In this document: one piece after another, positions 7,848-16,744 of the stretch | Numbering within the stretch: position 1 is the stretch's first letter | How the letters are laid out: every line of letters begins with the position of its first letter | Origin: VRUE01 sp036379955 | Lineage (GTDB): Bacteria; Actinomycetota; Thermoleophilia; Solirubrobacterales; 70-9 | Reading direction: 5' to 3' | Assembly (NCBI GenBank): GCA_036379955.1 | Contig: DASVFR010000056.1 | Coordinates: 1 to 64,000 of the forward strand | Length of the DNA: 64,000 nt | Program-made: the position numbers and the translations under genes | Notes under the pieces: generated by a model | What the model saw: only the letters and a program-made list of their open reading frames with translations | What the model was told of the DNA's origin: nothing | Databases searched by the model: none

Positions 7848-7950
7848 CTATTCGTCGTCTTCCTCGGCGTCTTTGGAGCGACCGTCCAGGTAGGCGTCGA
7901 GCAGCGCCGCCCCTTCGGCCTCGGAGCCGGGCATCAGGTGCCCGTTTACT
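7848..7950 (-). pseudogene. Tyrosine recombinase (integrase) C-terminal relic
   Basis: About 32 codons read GHLMPGSEAEGAALL, then DAYLDGRSKDAEEDDE, and a stop. This matches the C-terminal tail of actinobacterial phage-type integrases, where the catalytic Tyr precedes GHLMPG; here that position is Asn (VNGHLMPG). An in-frame stop lies just upstream and I find no other integrase segment. It supports the island interpretation. Confidence 0.65.
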
Positions 7951-8143
7951 CCTACGCCCTACGTCAAGCCAAGTACCAGAACCCGAACACTGAGTTGGCC
8001 CTCGCGTTTGTCAACGGGGCCCACGGGAACCTTGGGTAGATCAAGGTGTCGTCGAAACCAGGGGAAGACCTGTGTTAAGTTCCCTCCCCAATGAAGCCGT
8101 CATGCGCCGAACGCTTTGCCGGTGGTGGCTTCATCTGAATGAG

Positions 8144-8174
8144 GCAGCCTGAAGCGGCTTGTGTTTCAGGCTGC
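8144..8174. terminator. Hairpin at the 3' end of the RHS gene
   Basis: GCAGCCTGAA and TTCAGGCTGC form a 10-bp stem with an 11-nt loop that overlaps the last codons of the RHS gene. A second weaker stem (ATGAAGCC/GGCTTCAT, about 8092-8135) follows on the minus strand. The rest of the 7951-8165 gap holds nothing I can name. Confidence 0.5.
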
Positions 8175-11100
8175 GGCGGAACAACCACAACTTCCGTTGA
8201 CTATGGGCTGGGTAGGCGTGCCGCCTGGTCCCTTCCCGGGTGGAGTCGGTGGGGGCGGGACAATTCCACCGAGCTTCTTTAGCTTCGCAATGAGGCCGTC
8301 CAAATACTCATTGTAGATATTGAGCTGTTCTTGGATACCCGCGATCAGTCCCGCGTTCACGAGAGCACCCCCGGGCTGGCCGGCTACCCCGGCTGCAATC
8401 AAAGCCAGTTTCAGCGCCTCGATTTGATCGTAGGTCTGGAGAATCAGGTTTACGACCTTGTCGATTTCTATTGCTTGCTTGACGGGGTCGATAGGAGGAC
8501 ACTGAATGAGCCCTCCAGTTCCCGGCTTGGGAGGAGCTGGGATGAACCACTCGGGTATGGCTCCCCCCGGATCCCCCATGTTCACTGGACTGTCTCCCGC
8601 ATAGAAGTAAGGCGCTTCTGTCCCTGTCACCAACGGATCCACGCTCATGAACTGCGCCGTTCCCGGGTCATAGACCCTCGCCCGCAGATAAATCAACCCC
8701 GTGTCTTCGCTCCGATACTGCCCGCCGTAGCCGAGCGGGGTGGAGGCGGAGCCTTCATGCGTTTCGACCGCGCCGTAGGGCGTGTAGGTGTATTTGCCCG
8801 AGGCTTTGCCTTCTGAGTTAGTCAGCAGCCGGCTCGAGCCCTGCTGGTCGTGGTGGAGGTAGGTCGGCGCTTCGGAGGCGATCTGCTCGAAAGGCAGCCC
8901 TTCGGGTCCGTAGAGGTAGTAGTTGGTGCCGTCGTAAAGCAGCAGGGGCAGGGGCGCGGCGGTGTCCCAGGCCATATGGGTTGTGGTGCCGTTGATCGTC
9001 TGGCTCATCCGCAGGCCGTTGCCGTCATAGGCATAGGAGTCGTTGATTTCTTTGACGGCGCCTTCTTCGGAGCGTTTGACCGAGACCAGGTTGTGGGCCT
9101 GGTCATAGCCGTATTTGGTCGCCGGCCCTGTGCCCGGTTTGGCTTCGGTGCGCTCGCCGAGTTTGTCGAAGGCGTATTTGGTCGTCCCGGCTTCGGTGAG
9201 CTGGTTGGCTTCGTCGAATTTCTGCGTGGTCGAGCCCAGTTTGGTCGGGTTGTTGGCGGCGTTGTATTCGAAGGATGAGCCGGCGCCCGAGGTCATCCGC
9301 TCGCGTGAGTCGTAGCCGTATTCGGGTTTTTCGATCCCGGGCAGACCGGTCTGGGTCGCCGATTCGAGCTGGCCTGCTTTGTCGCGCCCGTAGGAGATCT
9401 GAGCGAACGTTTCTTCGCCCTTGGCCATCGTCGTTTTGACGAGCTGGTCGGCGGCGTTGTATTCGTAGCTGTCTTTGTCTGTCGTCGCGACAGGGAAGGT
9501 TGTGGAGCTGGGAATCGAGTCACGGTTGTAGGAGAATTTGGTTTCGTTGCCGAGCCAGTCTTTGACCGCTTCCAGGCGGCCGGCGGCGTCGAAGCTCTGG
9601 GTCACCGCTTTGGCGTTGGGATAGGTGATCTTGGTCGTCTCGTTGCCGAGGTCGTATTCGTATTTGACGAGTTCTTTGTTCCCGTTTTCGGATTCGGTCA
9701 GCCGGTCGAGTTCGTCGTAGCTGTCTTTGGTCGTCCCCGTCCCGTCTTTCATTTCGGTCACGTTGCCGTCTTTGTCGTAGACGAAGGAGACCGGTTTGGT
9801 CGCTTCTTCGGTGTATTTGACTTCTTTGAGGCGATTGCCGGCGTCATAGCTGTAGGTCGTCGTGCGGCCTTCGGGGTCTTTCAGTTCTTTCAGGCGGCCG
9901 GCGGCGTCATAGGTGCGCGTCGTTTCGCGTTTGAGCGGATCGGTGATCTTGGTCAGCTCGTTGAGGGCGTTGTGCTCGTATTTGGTGACGTTGCCGTTGC
10001 CGTCGGTCTTGCTTTCGACGTTGCCTTCTGAGTCATAGGCCGTTTTCGCCGTGTCGCCGTTGGCGGCTTTGACTTCCGTTGCCTCGTTGTCGGCGTCGTA
10101 GGCGTAGCTCGTCGCGTGGGCGTTTGGGTTGACCAGTTCTTTCAGGTTGCCGGTCGCGTCGTAGGCGTATTTGGCTTCGTGGCCGAGCGGGTCGGTCACG
10201 ACTTCTGGCCGGCCCTGGGCGTCGCGTTTGGTTTTGGTTTCGAATTTGGCGGCTTCGGCGCCTTCTTCGTTGCCGCGTGGGGAGACTTCGGAGGTGACGC
10301 GGCCGTCTTCGTCATAGCCCCAGGTGCTCTTGTCGCCTGCGGGGTCGATCCGGGCTTTGCGGTCGCCGTAGGAGTCGTATTCGTATTTCGTCGTGTGGCC
10401 GAGCGGATCGGTTTCTTCTTCGAGGTCGCCGTTTTCGGCCCATTTGAATTTCGTTTCCTGGGTTTTGGCCCCCGGCGCCGGTCGTTTGATCGATTCAGGG
10501 TCGCCGGCTTTCGTGCGGGTGATCGTCGTCGTCTCGCCCTTGGGCGTCGTTTCTTCGGTCAGGTCATGGGTCGAGTTGTATGCCCATTTGGTTTCGTTTT
10601 CGTTGGCGTCGTGTTCCGAGGTCTTATTGCCTTCTTTGTAGGCGTATTTGGTGATGTGGCCGTTGGCATCTGTGAGTTCGGTCAGCTCGAAGGATTCGTC
10701 GTATTTGTATTTGGTTGTCTGCGCGATTTCGGTGCCCTGGGCCTTGGTTTCTTCGGTGGGCTCGCCCATTTCGTTGAACTTCTCGAGCGTTTTCGAGCCG
10801 TTGGGCCGCGTGATCGTCGTTTCCTTGACTCCGCCGGATTCTTTGTATTCGAAGCTGTATTTGCGTTCGAGCGGATCGGTCTGGGATTTGACCCGTTGTT
10901 TTTCGTCGTATTCGGTCGTCGTCGTATGGCCGCGCCCGTCGGTGGCTTTGGTCAGCTCGTGTTCGGAGTTGTAGGCGAAGGTCCAGTTGGGTTCGGCTTC
11001 GCCGGGCAGCGTGACTTTCGCCAGGTTGCCCGATTCGTAGGCGTATTTGACTTCGTGCCCGAGCGGGTCTTTGACCGCTTCGACGTGGCCTTCTTTGAAT

Positions 11101-11744
11101 TTGAAGGTCAGCGTTCTGCCGGCTGTGCTTTTGAGGGTTTCCAGGTGGCCTTCTTTGTCGTAGGTCAGGGTGGTCGCGTTTTTGTGGCGATCGGTCTCTT
11201 TGACGAGCTTGCCGGTTTTGTCGAATTCGAACTGTTCTTGGCTTAGCAGCGTGAAGATCCAGTTTTCGCCCGATTCTTTGAGGCTCGCCAGGTCCCAGGC
11301 GGGCGGGGCGTATTTGCCTTCTTTCTTGTAGAAGACGGCGGTGGCGCCGTTGTCTTGGCGCACAGTCGCGGTTTCGGCTTCTTTGTTGAAGCTGAGCGAG
11401 GCCGAGTAGGGACCGGTCCAGCCGTAGCCGAAGGGACCCGATTCTTTCTGGGAGGCGGCGAGCTGGGAGTTGTAGGAGCGGGTTACGGCGAGGGTGGGGC
11501 CGCGGCCCCCCAGAGCCGGGATGTCGGTCTGTTCGTCGGTCATGTTGCCCGTGGCGGGGTCGACCGGTTTGGCGACCAGACAGGAGACGAGTTTGATCAG
11601 GGCGGGGTTGCATTCCCCTTCCTGTTCGCCTTTGGTGGGGAAGTGGGTTTCAGAGGTGCAGGCGGCGGCGAAGGAGGCGGCGAGGAGGCCCGAGGTGGCG
11701 AGCAGGACCAACAGGGCCGCAAGGGCTCGCCGCCGCCCCCTCAT
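8166..11744 (-). CDS. Secreted RHS/YD-repeat protein
   Basis: 1192 residues. The signal peptide is MRGRRRALAALLVLLATSGL and continues to a hydrophobic/AAAC end near residue 29. An RHS N-terminal segment follows (PVDPATGNMTDEQTDIPALG), then more than 25 YD-type repeats, then the conserved RHS core LHHDQQGSSRLLTNSEGKAS ... YRSEDTGLIYLRARVYDPGT and GDSPVNMGDPGG at about 1040-1060. RHS proteins form a large beta-cocoon that presents or encloses a variable C-terminal domain. Here the tail after the core is only about 130 residues, helical then Pro/Gly-rich, ending SCGCSAAA. I do not recognise a toxin fold and no immunity gene follows. Lys is mostly AAA and Glu mostly GAA, unlike neighbouring genes. 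It lies inside the tRNA-Ser island. Confidence 0.93.
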   Translation of the reverse strand: MRGRRRALAALLVLLATSGLLAASFAAACTSETHFPTKGEQEGECNPALIKLVSCLVAKPVDPATGNMTDEQTDIPALGGRGPTLAVTRSYNSQLAASQKESGPFGYGWTGPYSASLSFNKEAETATVRQDNGATAVFYKKEGKYAPPAWDLASLKESGENWIFTLLSQEQFEFDKTGKLVKETDRHKNATTLTYDKEGHLETLKSTAGRTLTFKFKEGHVEAVKDPLGHEVKYAYESGNLAKVTLPGEAEPNWTFAYNSEHELTKATDGRGHTTTTEYDEKQRVKSQTDPLERKYSFEYKESGGVKETTITRPNGSKTLEKFNEMGEPTEETKAQGTEIAQTTKYKYDESFELTELTDANGHITKYAYKEGNKTSEHDANENETKWAYNSTHDLTEETTPKGETTTITRTKAGDPESIKRPAPGAKTQETKFKWAENGDLEEETDPLGHTTKYEYDSYGDRKARIDPAGDKSTWGYDEDGRVTSEVSPRGNEEGAEAAKFETKTKRDAQGRPEVVTDPLGHEAKYAYDATGNLKELVNPNAHATSYAYDADNEATEVKAANGDTAKTAYDSEGNVESKTDGNGNVTKYEHNALNELTKITDPLKRETTRTYDAAGRLKELKDPEGRTTTYSYDAGNRLKEVKYTEEATKPVSFVYDKDGNVTEMKDGTGTTKDSYDELDRLTESENGNKELVKYEYDLGNETTKITYPNAKAVTQSFDAAGRLEAVKDWLGNETKFSYNRDSIPSSTTFPVATTDKDSYEYNAADQLVKTTMAKGEETFAQISYGRDKAGQLESATQTGLPGIEKPEYGYDSRERMTSGAGSSFEYNAANNPTKLGSTTQKFDEANQLTEAGTTKYAFDKLGERTEAKPGTGPATKYGYDQAHNLVSVKRSEEGAVKEINDSYAYDGNGLRMSQTINGTTTHMAWDTAAPLPLLLYDGTNYYLYGPEGLPFEQIASEAPTYLHHDQQGSSRLLTNSEGKASGKYTYTPYGAVETHEGSASTPLGYGGQYRSEDTGLIYLRARVYDPGTAQFMSVDPLVTGTEAPYFYAGDSPVNMGDPGGAIPEWFIPAPPKPGTGGLIQCPPIDPVKQAIEIDKVVNLILQTYDQIEALKLALIAAGVAGQPGGALVNAGLIAGIQEQLNIYNEYLDGLIAKLKKLGGIVPPPPTPPGKGPGGTPTQPIVNGSCGCSAAA

Positions 11745-11946
11745 GAGGGATCGGGGCTCCCCGGTAAGCCAGCTAAGCCTCCCGTCCTAGCCATCTGGCC
11801 AGTATGGGGCTATGGTCAGAGAAATGCAAGTAATCGGGTCAAGATTCGGGAGATTAAGAACCTTGGCCCAGCTCGGGCCTTGCTTTGGCGGCGATGGCGG
11901 TGCTTCTCACGGTGAGCCATGCGTCGTCTTCCTCGAATGCGCCTAA

Positions 11947-12494
11947 AGCCGGAAGGCGCAGCGGGCGTCCTGCGCTGGGTTCTTCGCCGACCTCGAGTGC
12001 CCCGAAGCGAGGCAGTTCACGCTCGGCGTTCTGCCTTTCATCATTCGGCGCTGGGTGCGGAGCGGGAAGCTGCGGATCCTCTACCGCGCCTTTCCCACCG
12101 AGACGGTCTGGCCCGACGTCTTCAGGGTCAGCAGACGGCCGCCCTCGCTGCAGGCGAACAGGGCCGGCTCTGGCAGTACCTGGACTTCTTCTACCACCAC
12201 CAGGGCCCTGAGTTCACGCGCTATGCGATCTCGCACTTCCTCGAAGTCATGGCCAGCGAAGTTCAGGGCCTCGATCTTCGGAGGTGGCGGAGGGAACGGG
12301 TCGGGGGCGATCTCGCGAGCGCGGTTCGGGCCGACGTGAGCTTGGGCAGGACATACGGCTTGCGCCCGCGACGGCCCTATACGCCGGCGTTCTTCATCGG
12401 GGCGACGGGCAGTAGGGGCAAGCCGCTGCTTCACTTCTCGCTGATCGAAGCGGGGGCGTTCGACGAAGCGGTGGAAGCGTTGTTGTCGACCTAA
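11947..12494 (+). pseudogene. DsbA/thioredoxin-like protein, frameshifted remnant
   Basis: The first segment (frame of 11980) reads FFADLECPEARQFTLGVL, then RSGKLRILYRAFPTETVW. The second (from about 12129, another frame) reads QQTAALAAGEQGRLWQYLDF ... YTPAFFIG. Together they match the actinobacterial DsbA-like thioredoxin fold, with the cis-Pro in YTP. One missing base near 12127-12129 explains the break. The N-terminal membrane anchor is gone (in-frame stop at 11944), and the usual CPxC site is CPEA, so the second cysteine is absent. Confidence 0.7.
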
Positions 12495-12600
12495 TCGCAG
12501 CCGCGCTTCGTTCTGCGCCAAAGTAATGGGCAGCGCCGCGATCCTTTGAGGAAGTCAGGTTCTTTTGAGTGATTGGCATAGGCCCTGGCTGATGCGCCCT

Positions 12601-12629
12601 GTGCCACCCTCGTGCCACCGTGAGCCACC
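12601..12629 (+). repeat. Candidate integrase arm-site repeats, right end
   Basis: GTGCCACC at 12601-12608 and 12612-12619, then GAGCCACC at 12622-12629, about 100 bp inside the tRNA-Ser end of the island. They match the octamers near the left end. Related AACCGGAYTC direct repeats follow at about 12637-12665. The remaining 12495-12724 sequence holds no gene. Confidence 0.4.
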
Positions 12630-12724
12630 CAGACAACCGGATTCAGCCGGACGCAACCGGACTCGGCCGCGGCCTCGATGAGTCATCGCAAACCGCTCTA
12701 GCAAGCCAGATTTAGCTCCATCAG

Positions 12725-12813
12725 CGGAGGGGGAGGGATTCGAACCCTCGAGACACCTTTCGATGTCTGCCGGTTTTCAAGACCGGTGCATTCAACCGCT
12801 CTGCCACCCCTCC
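12725..12813 (-). tRNA. tRNA-Ser(UGA)
   Basis: Full cloverleaf on the minus strand: acceptor GGAGGGG/CCCCTCC, discriminator G, anticodon loop CTTGAAA (UGA), long variable arm GACA...TGTC typical of tRNA-Ser, and T loop GGTTCGAAT. No CCA is encoded. Its 3' half is the integration target of the island to its left. Confidence 0.97.
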
Positions 12814-12869
12814 GGCATGGGCGTTCGTTCGATGCTAGACGCGAGGGAGCATGAACGAAATCGCTTGAG

Positions 12870-14048
12870 ATGATTGTATTGTCTGCAATGCGTCGATTGT
12901 TAGTACTTGCTTCGGCGATGGTCTTCTTCGACGTCGTCTTCTTCTCCGCGATCGCGCCGCTGCTGCCGGGATACGCCGCGGACCTCCATCTCAGCAAGGC
13001 ACAATGCGGGGTTCTGTCGGCCTGCTATGCGGCTGGCACTCTGGTCCTCGCCCTGCCGTCGGGCCTGCTCACGGCGCGCATCGGCCCGCGGCGCACGGTC
13101 ATCGCGGGACTGCTCTTGCTCGGTTGCGCCAGCGTCGTCTTCGGCTTCGCGCGCGAGTACTTCCTGCTCGACGTGGCGCGGTTGGCGCAGGGGGGCGCGG
13201 GAGCGCTGATCTGGACCGGGGCGCTCACCTGGCTGATCACCAGTGCCCCGGCCGAGCACCGCGGCCAGGTGATTGGCACGGCGCTCGGCGCGGCCGTCGG
13301 CGGCGCCCTGGTCGGACCGGCGCTCGGCGCGCTCGCCGGCGAAGTCGGAACAGAGCCGGTGTTCAGCGGCGTGCTCGCGATTGCGATTGTCCTCGCCGTG
13401 CTCGCTTCGCGGCTACCCGAAACGGGGGTAGCGGAGCGGCAGGCGCTCCGCGAGGTGGCCGAGACGATCCTCACCCGGCCGATCTTGCTCGGCACCGCAT
13501 TTGTCGCGATCCCCTCGGTGATGTTCGGGGCCGTTGAGGTCCTGGCGCCGCTGCAGATCGCCGACCTCGGCGGCGGTCACGCGCTGATCGCCGGCGGATT
13601 CATCGCCGGGGCGGCGCTGGAGGCGCTACTCGCTCCGCTTGCCGGGCGCTACTCCGACCGGGCCGGCCGCCGAACGCCGTACATGTTCGGGCTCGCCATC
13701 TGTTCGGTGGCCGTGGTGACGGTGGCCGTTGGGGCGACGATGGGGGTGGTGATGGCTGGGTTGATGCTGACCTCGCTCGGCGGCGGCATTTGCTTCACGC
13801 CCGCCCTTACCATGCTCTCCGAGCTGGCCGAATCGAGCCGACTGCACCAGGGGTTCGCCGCCGGCCTTTCCAATACGGCCTGGGCCTCGGGGCAGGTGGT
13901 CGGCGGGCTGACCGCTGGCGGGTTGGCCAGCGTGGCCGGCAACGCGACCCCTGCGCTGGCGATCGCGGTGCTGTTGCTCGTTACGGTCGCCTACTCCCAC
14001 AACGCGCTCGACCCGCAAGCGATGCAACCGATCGAAGGCGGCGGCTGA
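12870..14048 (+). CDS. MFS transporter
   Basis: 392-residue, 12-TM major facilitator. Motif A-like GLLTARIGPRRTV lies between TM2 and TM3 and GRYSDRAGRRTPY between TM8 and TM9; VGGALVGPALGALAGE is a motif-C-like TM5. These features suit a drug/H+ antiporter of the DHA1 type, but the substrate cannot be assigned. Starts at 12870 and 12888 (MRRLLVLASAMVFFD) are both possible, and neither has a strong ribosome site. It is the first gene outside the tRNA-Ser island. Confidence 0.9.
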   Translation: MIVLSAMRRLLVLASAMVFFDVVFFSAIAPLLPGYAADLHLSKAQCGVLSACYAAGTLVLALPSGLLTARIGPRRTVIAGLLLLGCASVVFGFAREYFLLDVARLAQGGAGALIWTGALTWLITSAPAEHRGQVIGTALGAAVGGALVGPALGALAGEVGTEPVFSGVLAIAIVLAVLASRLPETGVAERQALREVAETILTRPILLGTAFVAIPSVMFGAVEVLAPLQIADLGGGHALIAGGFIAGAALEALLAPLAGRYSDRAGRRTPYMFGLAICSVAVVTVAVGATMGVVMAGLMLTSLGGGICFTPALTMLSELAESSRLHQGFAAGLSNTAWASGQVVGGLTAGGLASVAGNATPALAIAVLLLVTVAYSHNALDPQAMQPIEGGG

Positions 14049-14066
14049 GCCCGCGTACGCGGGCTC
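14047..14066 (+). terminator. Perfect palindromic hairpin after the MFS gene
   Basis: GAGCCCGCG-TA-CGCGGGCTC overlaps the TGA stop region of the MFS gene. There is no T run, as is common for hairpin terminators in high-GC actinomycetes. Confidence 0.55.
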
Positions 14067-14094
14067 CTCGAGGGTCGCCTAGTCTGCTCGCAGA

Positions 14095-15417
14095 ATGGCT
14101 TCGGCGAGCGGGGAGCGGGGAGCGCCCGGAACGACCTGGCGCAACTGGGCCGGAGACCAGAGCTGCGCTCCCTTCGAGCGCCTCCGCCCGCGCAACCGCG
14201 ACGAGCTGACCGCGGCGGTCGCCGCGGCGGCCGCGGCCGGGCGCAAGGTCGGCGTCGCCGGCTCGGGCCACTCGTTCACCGAAGCGGCGCTGACTGCGGG
14301 CACGATGCTCGACGTCGGTGCCCTCAGCGGCGTGATCGACGCCGATCGCTCCTCCTGCCTGGTCAAGATCGGGGCCGGCACGGTGCTGGCCGAGCTGAAC
14401 GAGGAGCTGAGCCGGCTCGGCCTGGCGATGGAGAACCTCGGTGACATCGATTGCCAGACGCTGGCCGGGGCGATCTCGACCGGCACCCATGGCACCGGGG
14501 CGAAGCTGGGCAACATCTCGTCCCAGATCGCGGGCATGGAGCTGGTCCTCGGCGACGGCTCGATCCGCGAGCTGAACGAGGACGGCGACCTGCTGCGCGC
14601 CGCCCGGGTCGGAATCGGCGCCCTTGGTGCGATCGCCTCGGTGACTCTGCGCTGCGTCCCGGCCTTCACCCTGCACCGGGTCGACACGCGGCGCCCGCGC
14701 GACGAGGTCCTGGCCTCCTTCCAGGAGTCGGCCGACGCCAACGAGCACTTCGAGCTCTTCACCTTCCCCTACGCGGACTCCGCCCTGGTGCTGGAGCGCA
14801 ACCGAACCGACCGATCGCCCCAGCCGCGCGGCAAGGTCGCCGCCTACCTCAACGACGTCGTGCTCGAGAACTGGGCGCTGGGCGCGCTATCGGCCGCCGG
14901 GAAGGCGTTCCCGCGCGCCAACCCGGCGCTCTCGCGATTCGCCGCCGCGGTGGCCTCCGGCAGCGTCGCGACCGATCGCAGCGACCGCATCTTCGCCAAC
15001 GAGCGGCGCGTCCGCTTTACCGAGATGGAGTACGGGGTGCCGCGCGAGCACGGGCCGGAGGCGGCGCAGCGGGTGATCGATTGGGTGCGCGCCAACCGCT
15101 ACCCGGTCTTTTTCCCGATCGAGATGCGGGTGACGGCCGGCGACGACGCCCTGCTCAGCCCCTCGCACGAGCGCGACACCGCCTACATCGCCGTCCATCA
15201 GTACCGCGGCATGGAGTGGCGCCCCTATTTCGAGGCGGTCGAGTCGATCATGAACGAGTACGGCGGCCGCCCCCACTGGGGCAAGCGCCACTTCCAGAGC
15301 GCGGCGACGCTCCCCGCGCTCTATCCGCGCTGGGCCGACTTCCTCGCCGCCCGCGACGAGCTCGACCCGAGCCGCGTCTTCGCCAACGAATACGCCGAGC
15401 GCGTCCTTGGCCCGTAA
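14095..15417 (+). CDS. FAD-linked sugar-lactone oxidase (D-arabinono/L-gulono-1,4-lactone oxidase type)
   Basis: 440 residues. An N-terminal PCMH FAD-binding domain contains VGVAGSGHSFTEA, whose His is the covalent flavin site in many members, and GAISTGTHGTGA. A C-terminal ALO domain ends with HWGKRH (about residues 397-402) and LDPSRVFANEYAERVLGP. The family oxidises aldonolactones such as L-gulonolactone to ascorbate-like products, reducing oxygen or cytochrome. It converges on a D-threonine-aldolase-like gene, a neighbourhood seen in other actinomycetes. The physiological substrate is not certain. Confidence 0.9.
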   Translation: MASASGERGAPGTTWRNWAGDQSCAPFERLRPRNRDELTAAVAAAAAAGRKVGVAGSGHSFTEAALTAGTMLDVGALSGVIDADRSSCLVKIGAGTVLAELNEELSRLGLAMENLGDIDCQTLAGAISTGTHGTGAKLGNISSQIAGMELVLGDGSIRELNEDGDLLRAARVGIGALGAIASVTLRCVPAFTLHRVDTRRPRDEVLASFQESADANEHFELFTFPYADSALVLERNRTDRSPQPRGKVAAYLNDVVLENWALGALSAAGKAFPRANPALSRFAAAVASGSVATDRSDRIFANERRVRFTEMEYGVPREHGPEAAQRVIDWVRANRYPVFFPIEMRVTAGDDALLSPSHERDTAYIAVHQYRGMEWRPYFEAVESIMNEYGGRPHWGKRHFQSAATLPALYPRWADFLAARDELDPSRVFANEYAERVLGP

Positions 15418-15426
15418 GCGCCTCAA

Positions 15427-15471
15427 GGTGCAACGCATTCGCCATGTTATGGGTGGACAACGCGTTGCACC
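15427..15471. terminator. Long-loop hairpin between convergent genes
   Basis: GGTGCAACGC and GCGTTGCACC form a perfect 10-bp stem around a 25-nt loop that itself contains CCAT-GTT-ATGG. It lies exactly between two convergent stop codons, so it probably terminates both. Confidence 0.55.
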
Positions 15472-15474
15472 CGA

Positions 15475-16677
15475 TCAGAGGAAGGTTTGGCCCTCGCCTC
15501 GGTACGTAGGGACGACGTCGACGATCGCGTCGCCTTCCACCAGGTGCAGGGCGTCGAAGCGCTCGCAGAGCTCACCGGCCTTGGCGTGGCGCATGTAGAC
15601 GCGATCGCCGATTCGCAGCTCGCGAGCGGGCGCGCCGCTGAGCGGCGTCTGGACCTCGCCGGCGCCCTCCTCGGCGTCGAGCGCCAGACCGGCCGGCAGC
15701 CAGGGGGAGGGCAGGTGCGTCACGTCTCCGCTGCCGGAGGCGAGGTAGCCGCCGCCGAGCGCGGTCGCGATCCCGGTGCCGGGCTTGCGCACGATCGGCA
15801 GCGCGAAGCCGGCGGCGGGGGTGAGCGAGAAGCGACTGTAATGATCGAAGAGGGTGGGGGCGTAGAAGCCCGAGCCGGCGGCGATCTCGGTCACCGCATC
15901 CTCGACCCCGGTCAGCTCGAGGCTGCCGGTCCCGCCGCCGTTGACGATCGGCAGCTCAGCGAGCTCGCGGATCGCAGCGACGACCGCGCCGCGTCGCTCG
16001 GCCAGCTCGGCGGCGGAGCGCCTCTGCATCGCCCGGATCGCCGCCCCGCGCAAGCGCCGCCCCGGCGGCTCGTCGCCGACCCCGGCGATCTGGCCCTCGT
16101 AGGACATCAGCGCCGCCAGCTCGACCTGCGGGCGCCGCACGATCTCCCCCGCCAGCTCCACCGCCTGCGCGACCGTGTGCACGGGCGAGCGCTTCGGCCC
16201 GACCTTGATCCGCCCGCCCAGCCCCCACCAACCGGCGTCGAGGTCGATGCAGACGCGGACCGGCGCCGCATCGGCGCCTAGCACCGACTCGATCGCCTCC
16301 AGGTGCTCGACGCAGTCGACCATCACGATCGGCGCCGTCTCGGGGCTGGCCGCCGAGCGCAGCGACAGCTCGCCGAGCGCGCCGGCGTCCGCGGTCGGGT
16401 AGGCGAGCAGCAGGTTCTCGAAGCCCCGCTCGGCGAGCCAGAGCGTCTCAGGCAGGGTGAAGGTCAAAAGACCCTGGAAGCGCTCGTCGCGGGCGAGGAT
16501 CCGCTCGGTCACGCCACGGCAGCGCAGCGACTTGCTCGCCACCCGGATCGGCTTGCCCGCTGCCCGCGCCAGCATCGCGTCGGCGTTGGCCCACATCGCG
16601 TCGAGGTCGACGAAGGCGAAGGGCGCCTCGACCTCCTCGAAGATCGCTTCGTAGCGCTCGTACGACTGCTCGGGCAC
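15475..16677 (-). CDS. PLP-dependent amino acid aldolase/deaminase, fold type III
   Basis: 400-residue member of the D-threonine aldolase / D-serine dehydratase group. The N-terminal alanine-racemase-like barrel has FAFVDLDAMWANADAML and the PLP lysine in RVASKSLRC (about residue 49); the phosphate-binding NGGGTGS and the C-terminal beta domain with IGDRVYMRHAKAGEL follow. Predicted to act on a D-configured beta-hydroxy amino acid. GTG start at 16677. It converges on the lactone oxidase gene, and a tRNA-Ser lies upstream on the other strand. Confidence 0.85.
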   Translation of the reverse strand: MPEQSYERYEAIFEEVEAPFAFVDLDAMWANADAMLARAAGKPIRVASKSLRCRGVTERILARDERFQGLLTFTLPETLWLAERGFENLLLAYPTADAGALGELSLRSAASPETAPIVMVDCVEHLEAIESVLGADAAPVRVCIDLDAGWWGLGGRIKVGPKRSPVHTVAQAVELAGEIVRRPQVELAALMSYEGQIAGVGDEPPGRRLRGAAIRAMQRRSAAELAERRGAVVAAIRELAELPIVNGGGTGSLELTGVEDAVTEIAAGSGFYAPTLFDHYSRFSLTPAAGFALPIVRKPGTGIATALGGGYLASGSGDVTHLPSPWLPAGLALDAEEGAGEVQTPLSGAPARELRIGDRVYMRHAKAGELCERFDALHLVEGDAIVDVVPTYRGEGQTFL

Positions 16678-16744
16678 GGCTCCGAGCCTAACCGCGCGAC
16701 CAGTCGCAGGGCCAGGGGAGCGTCGCTAAGGTGTCCGGATGCCC

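Larger units (their letters stand above)
6623..12813. mobile_element. Decayed genomic island integrated at tRNA-Ser(UGA)
   Basis: About 6.2 kb between the intact tRNA-Ser gene, whose 3' end points into the interval, and a displaced copy of its 3' half. Inside are a C-terminal tyrosine-recombinase relic, a damaged HicAB pair, an RHS gene with different codon use (AAA/GAA rich, lower GC) and a DsbA-like pseudogene. GTGCCACC direct repeats lie just inside both ends. There is no intact integrase, so it is probably immobile. Confidence 0.75.

Noticed and set aside
7635..8039. 134-residue plus-strand protein over hicA and the integrase relic
   Set aside because: The minus strand shows recognisable HicA and integrase segments; the plus-strand frame has no family features.
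10116..11246. 376-residue open frame opposite the RHS gene
   Set aside because: Rich in repeated Phe/Val/Gly patterns that mirror the YD repeats of the other strand; no independent support.
8166..11744. CRISPR-like or tandem DNA repeats across the RHS gene
   Set aside because: The repeats are degenerate YD-motif codons inside one coding sequence, with no constant spacer-repeat units.
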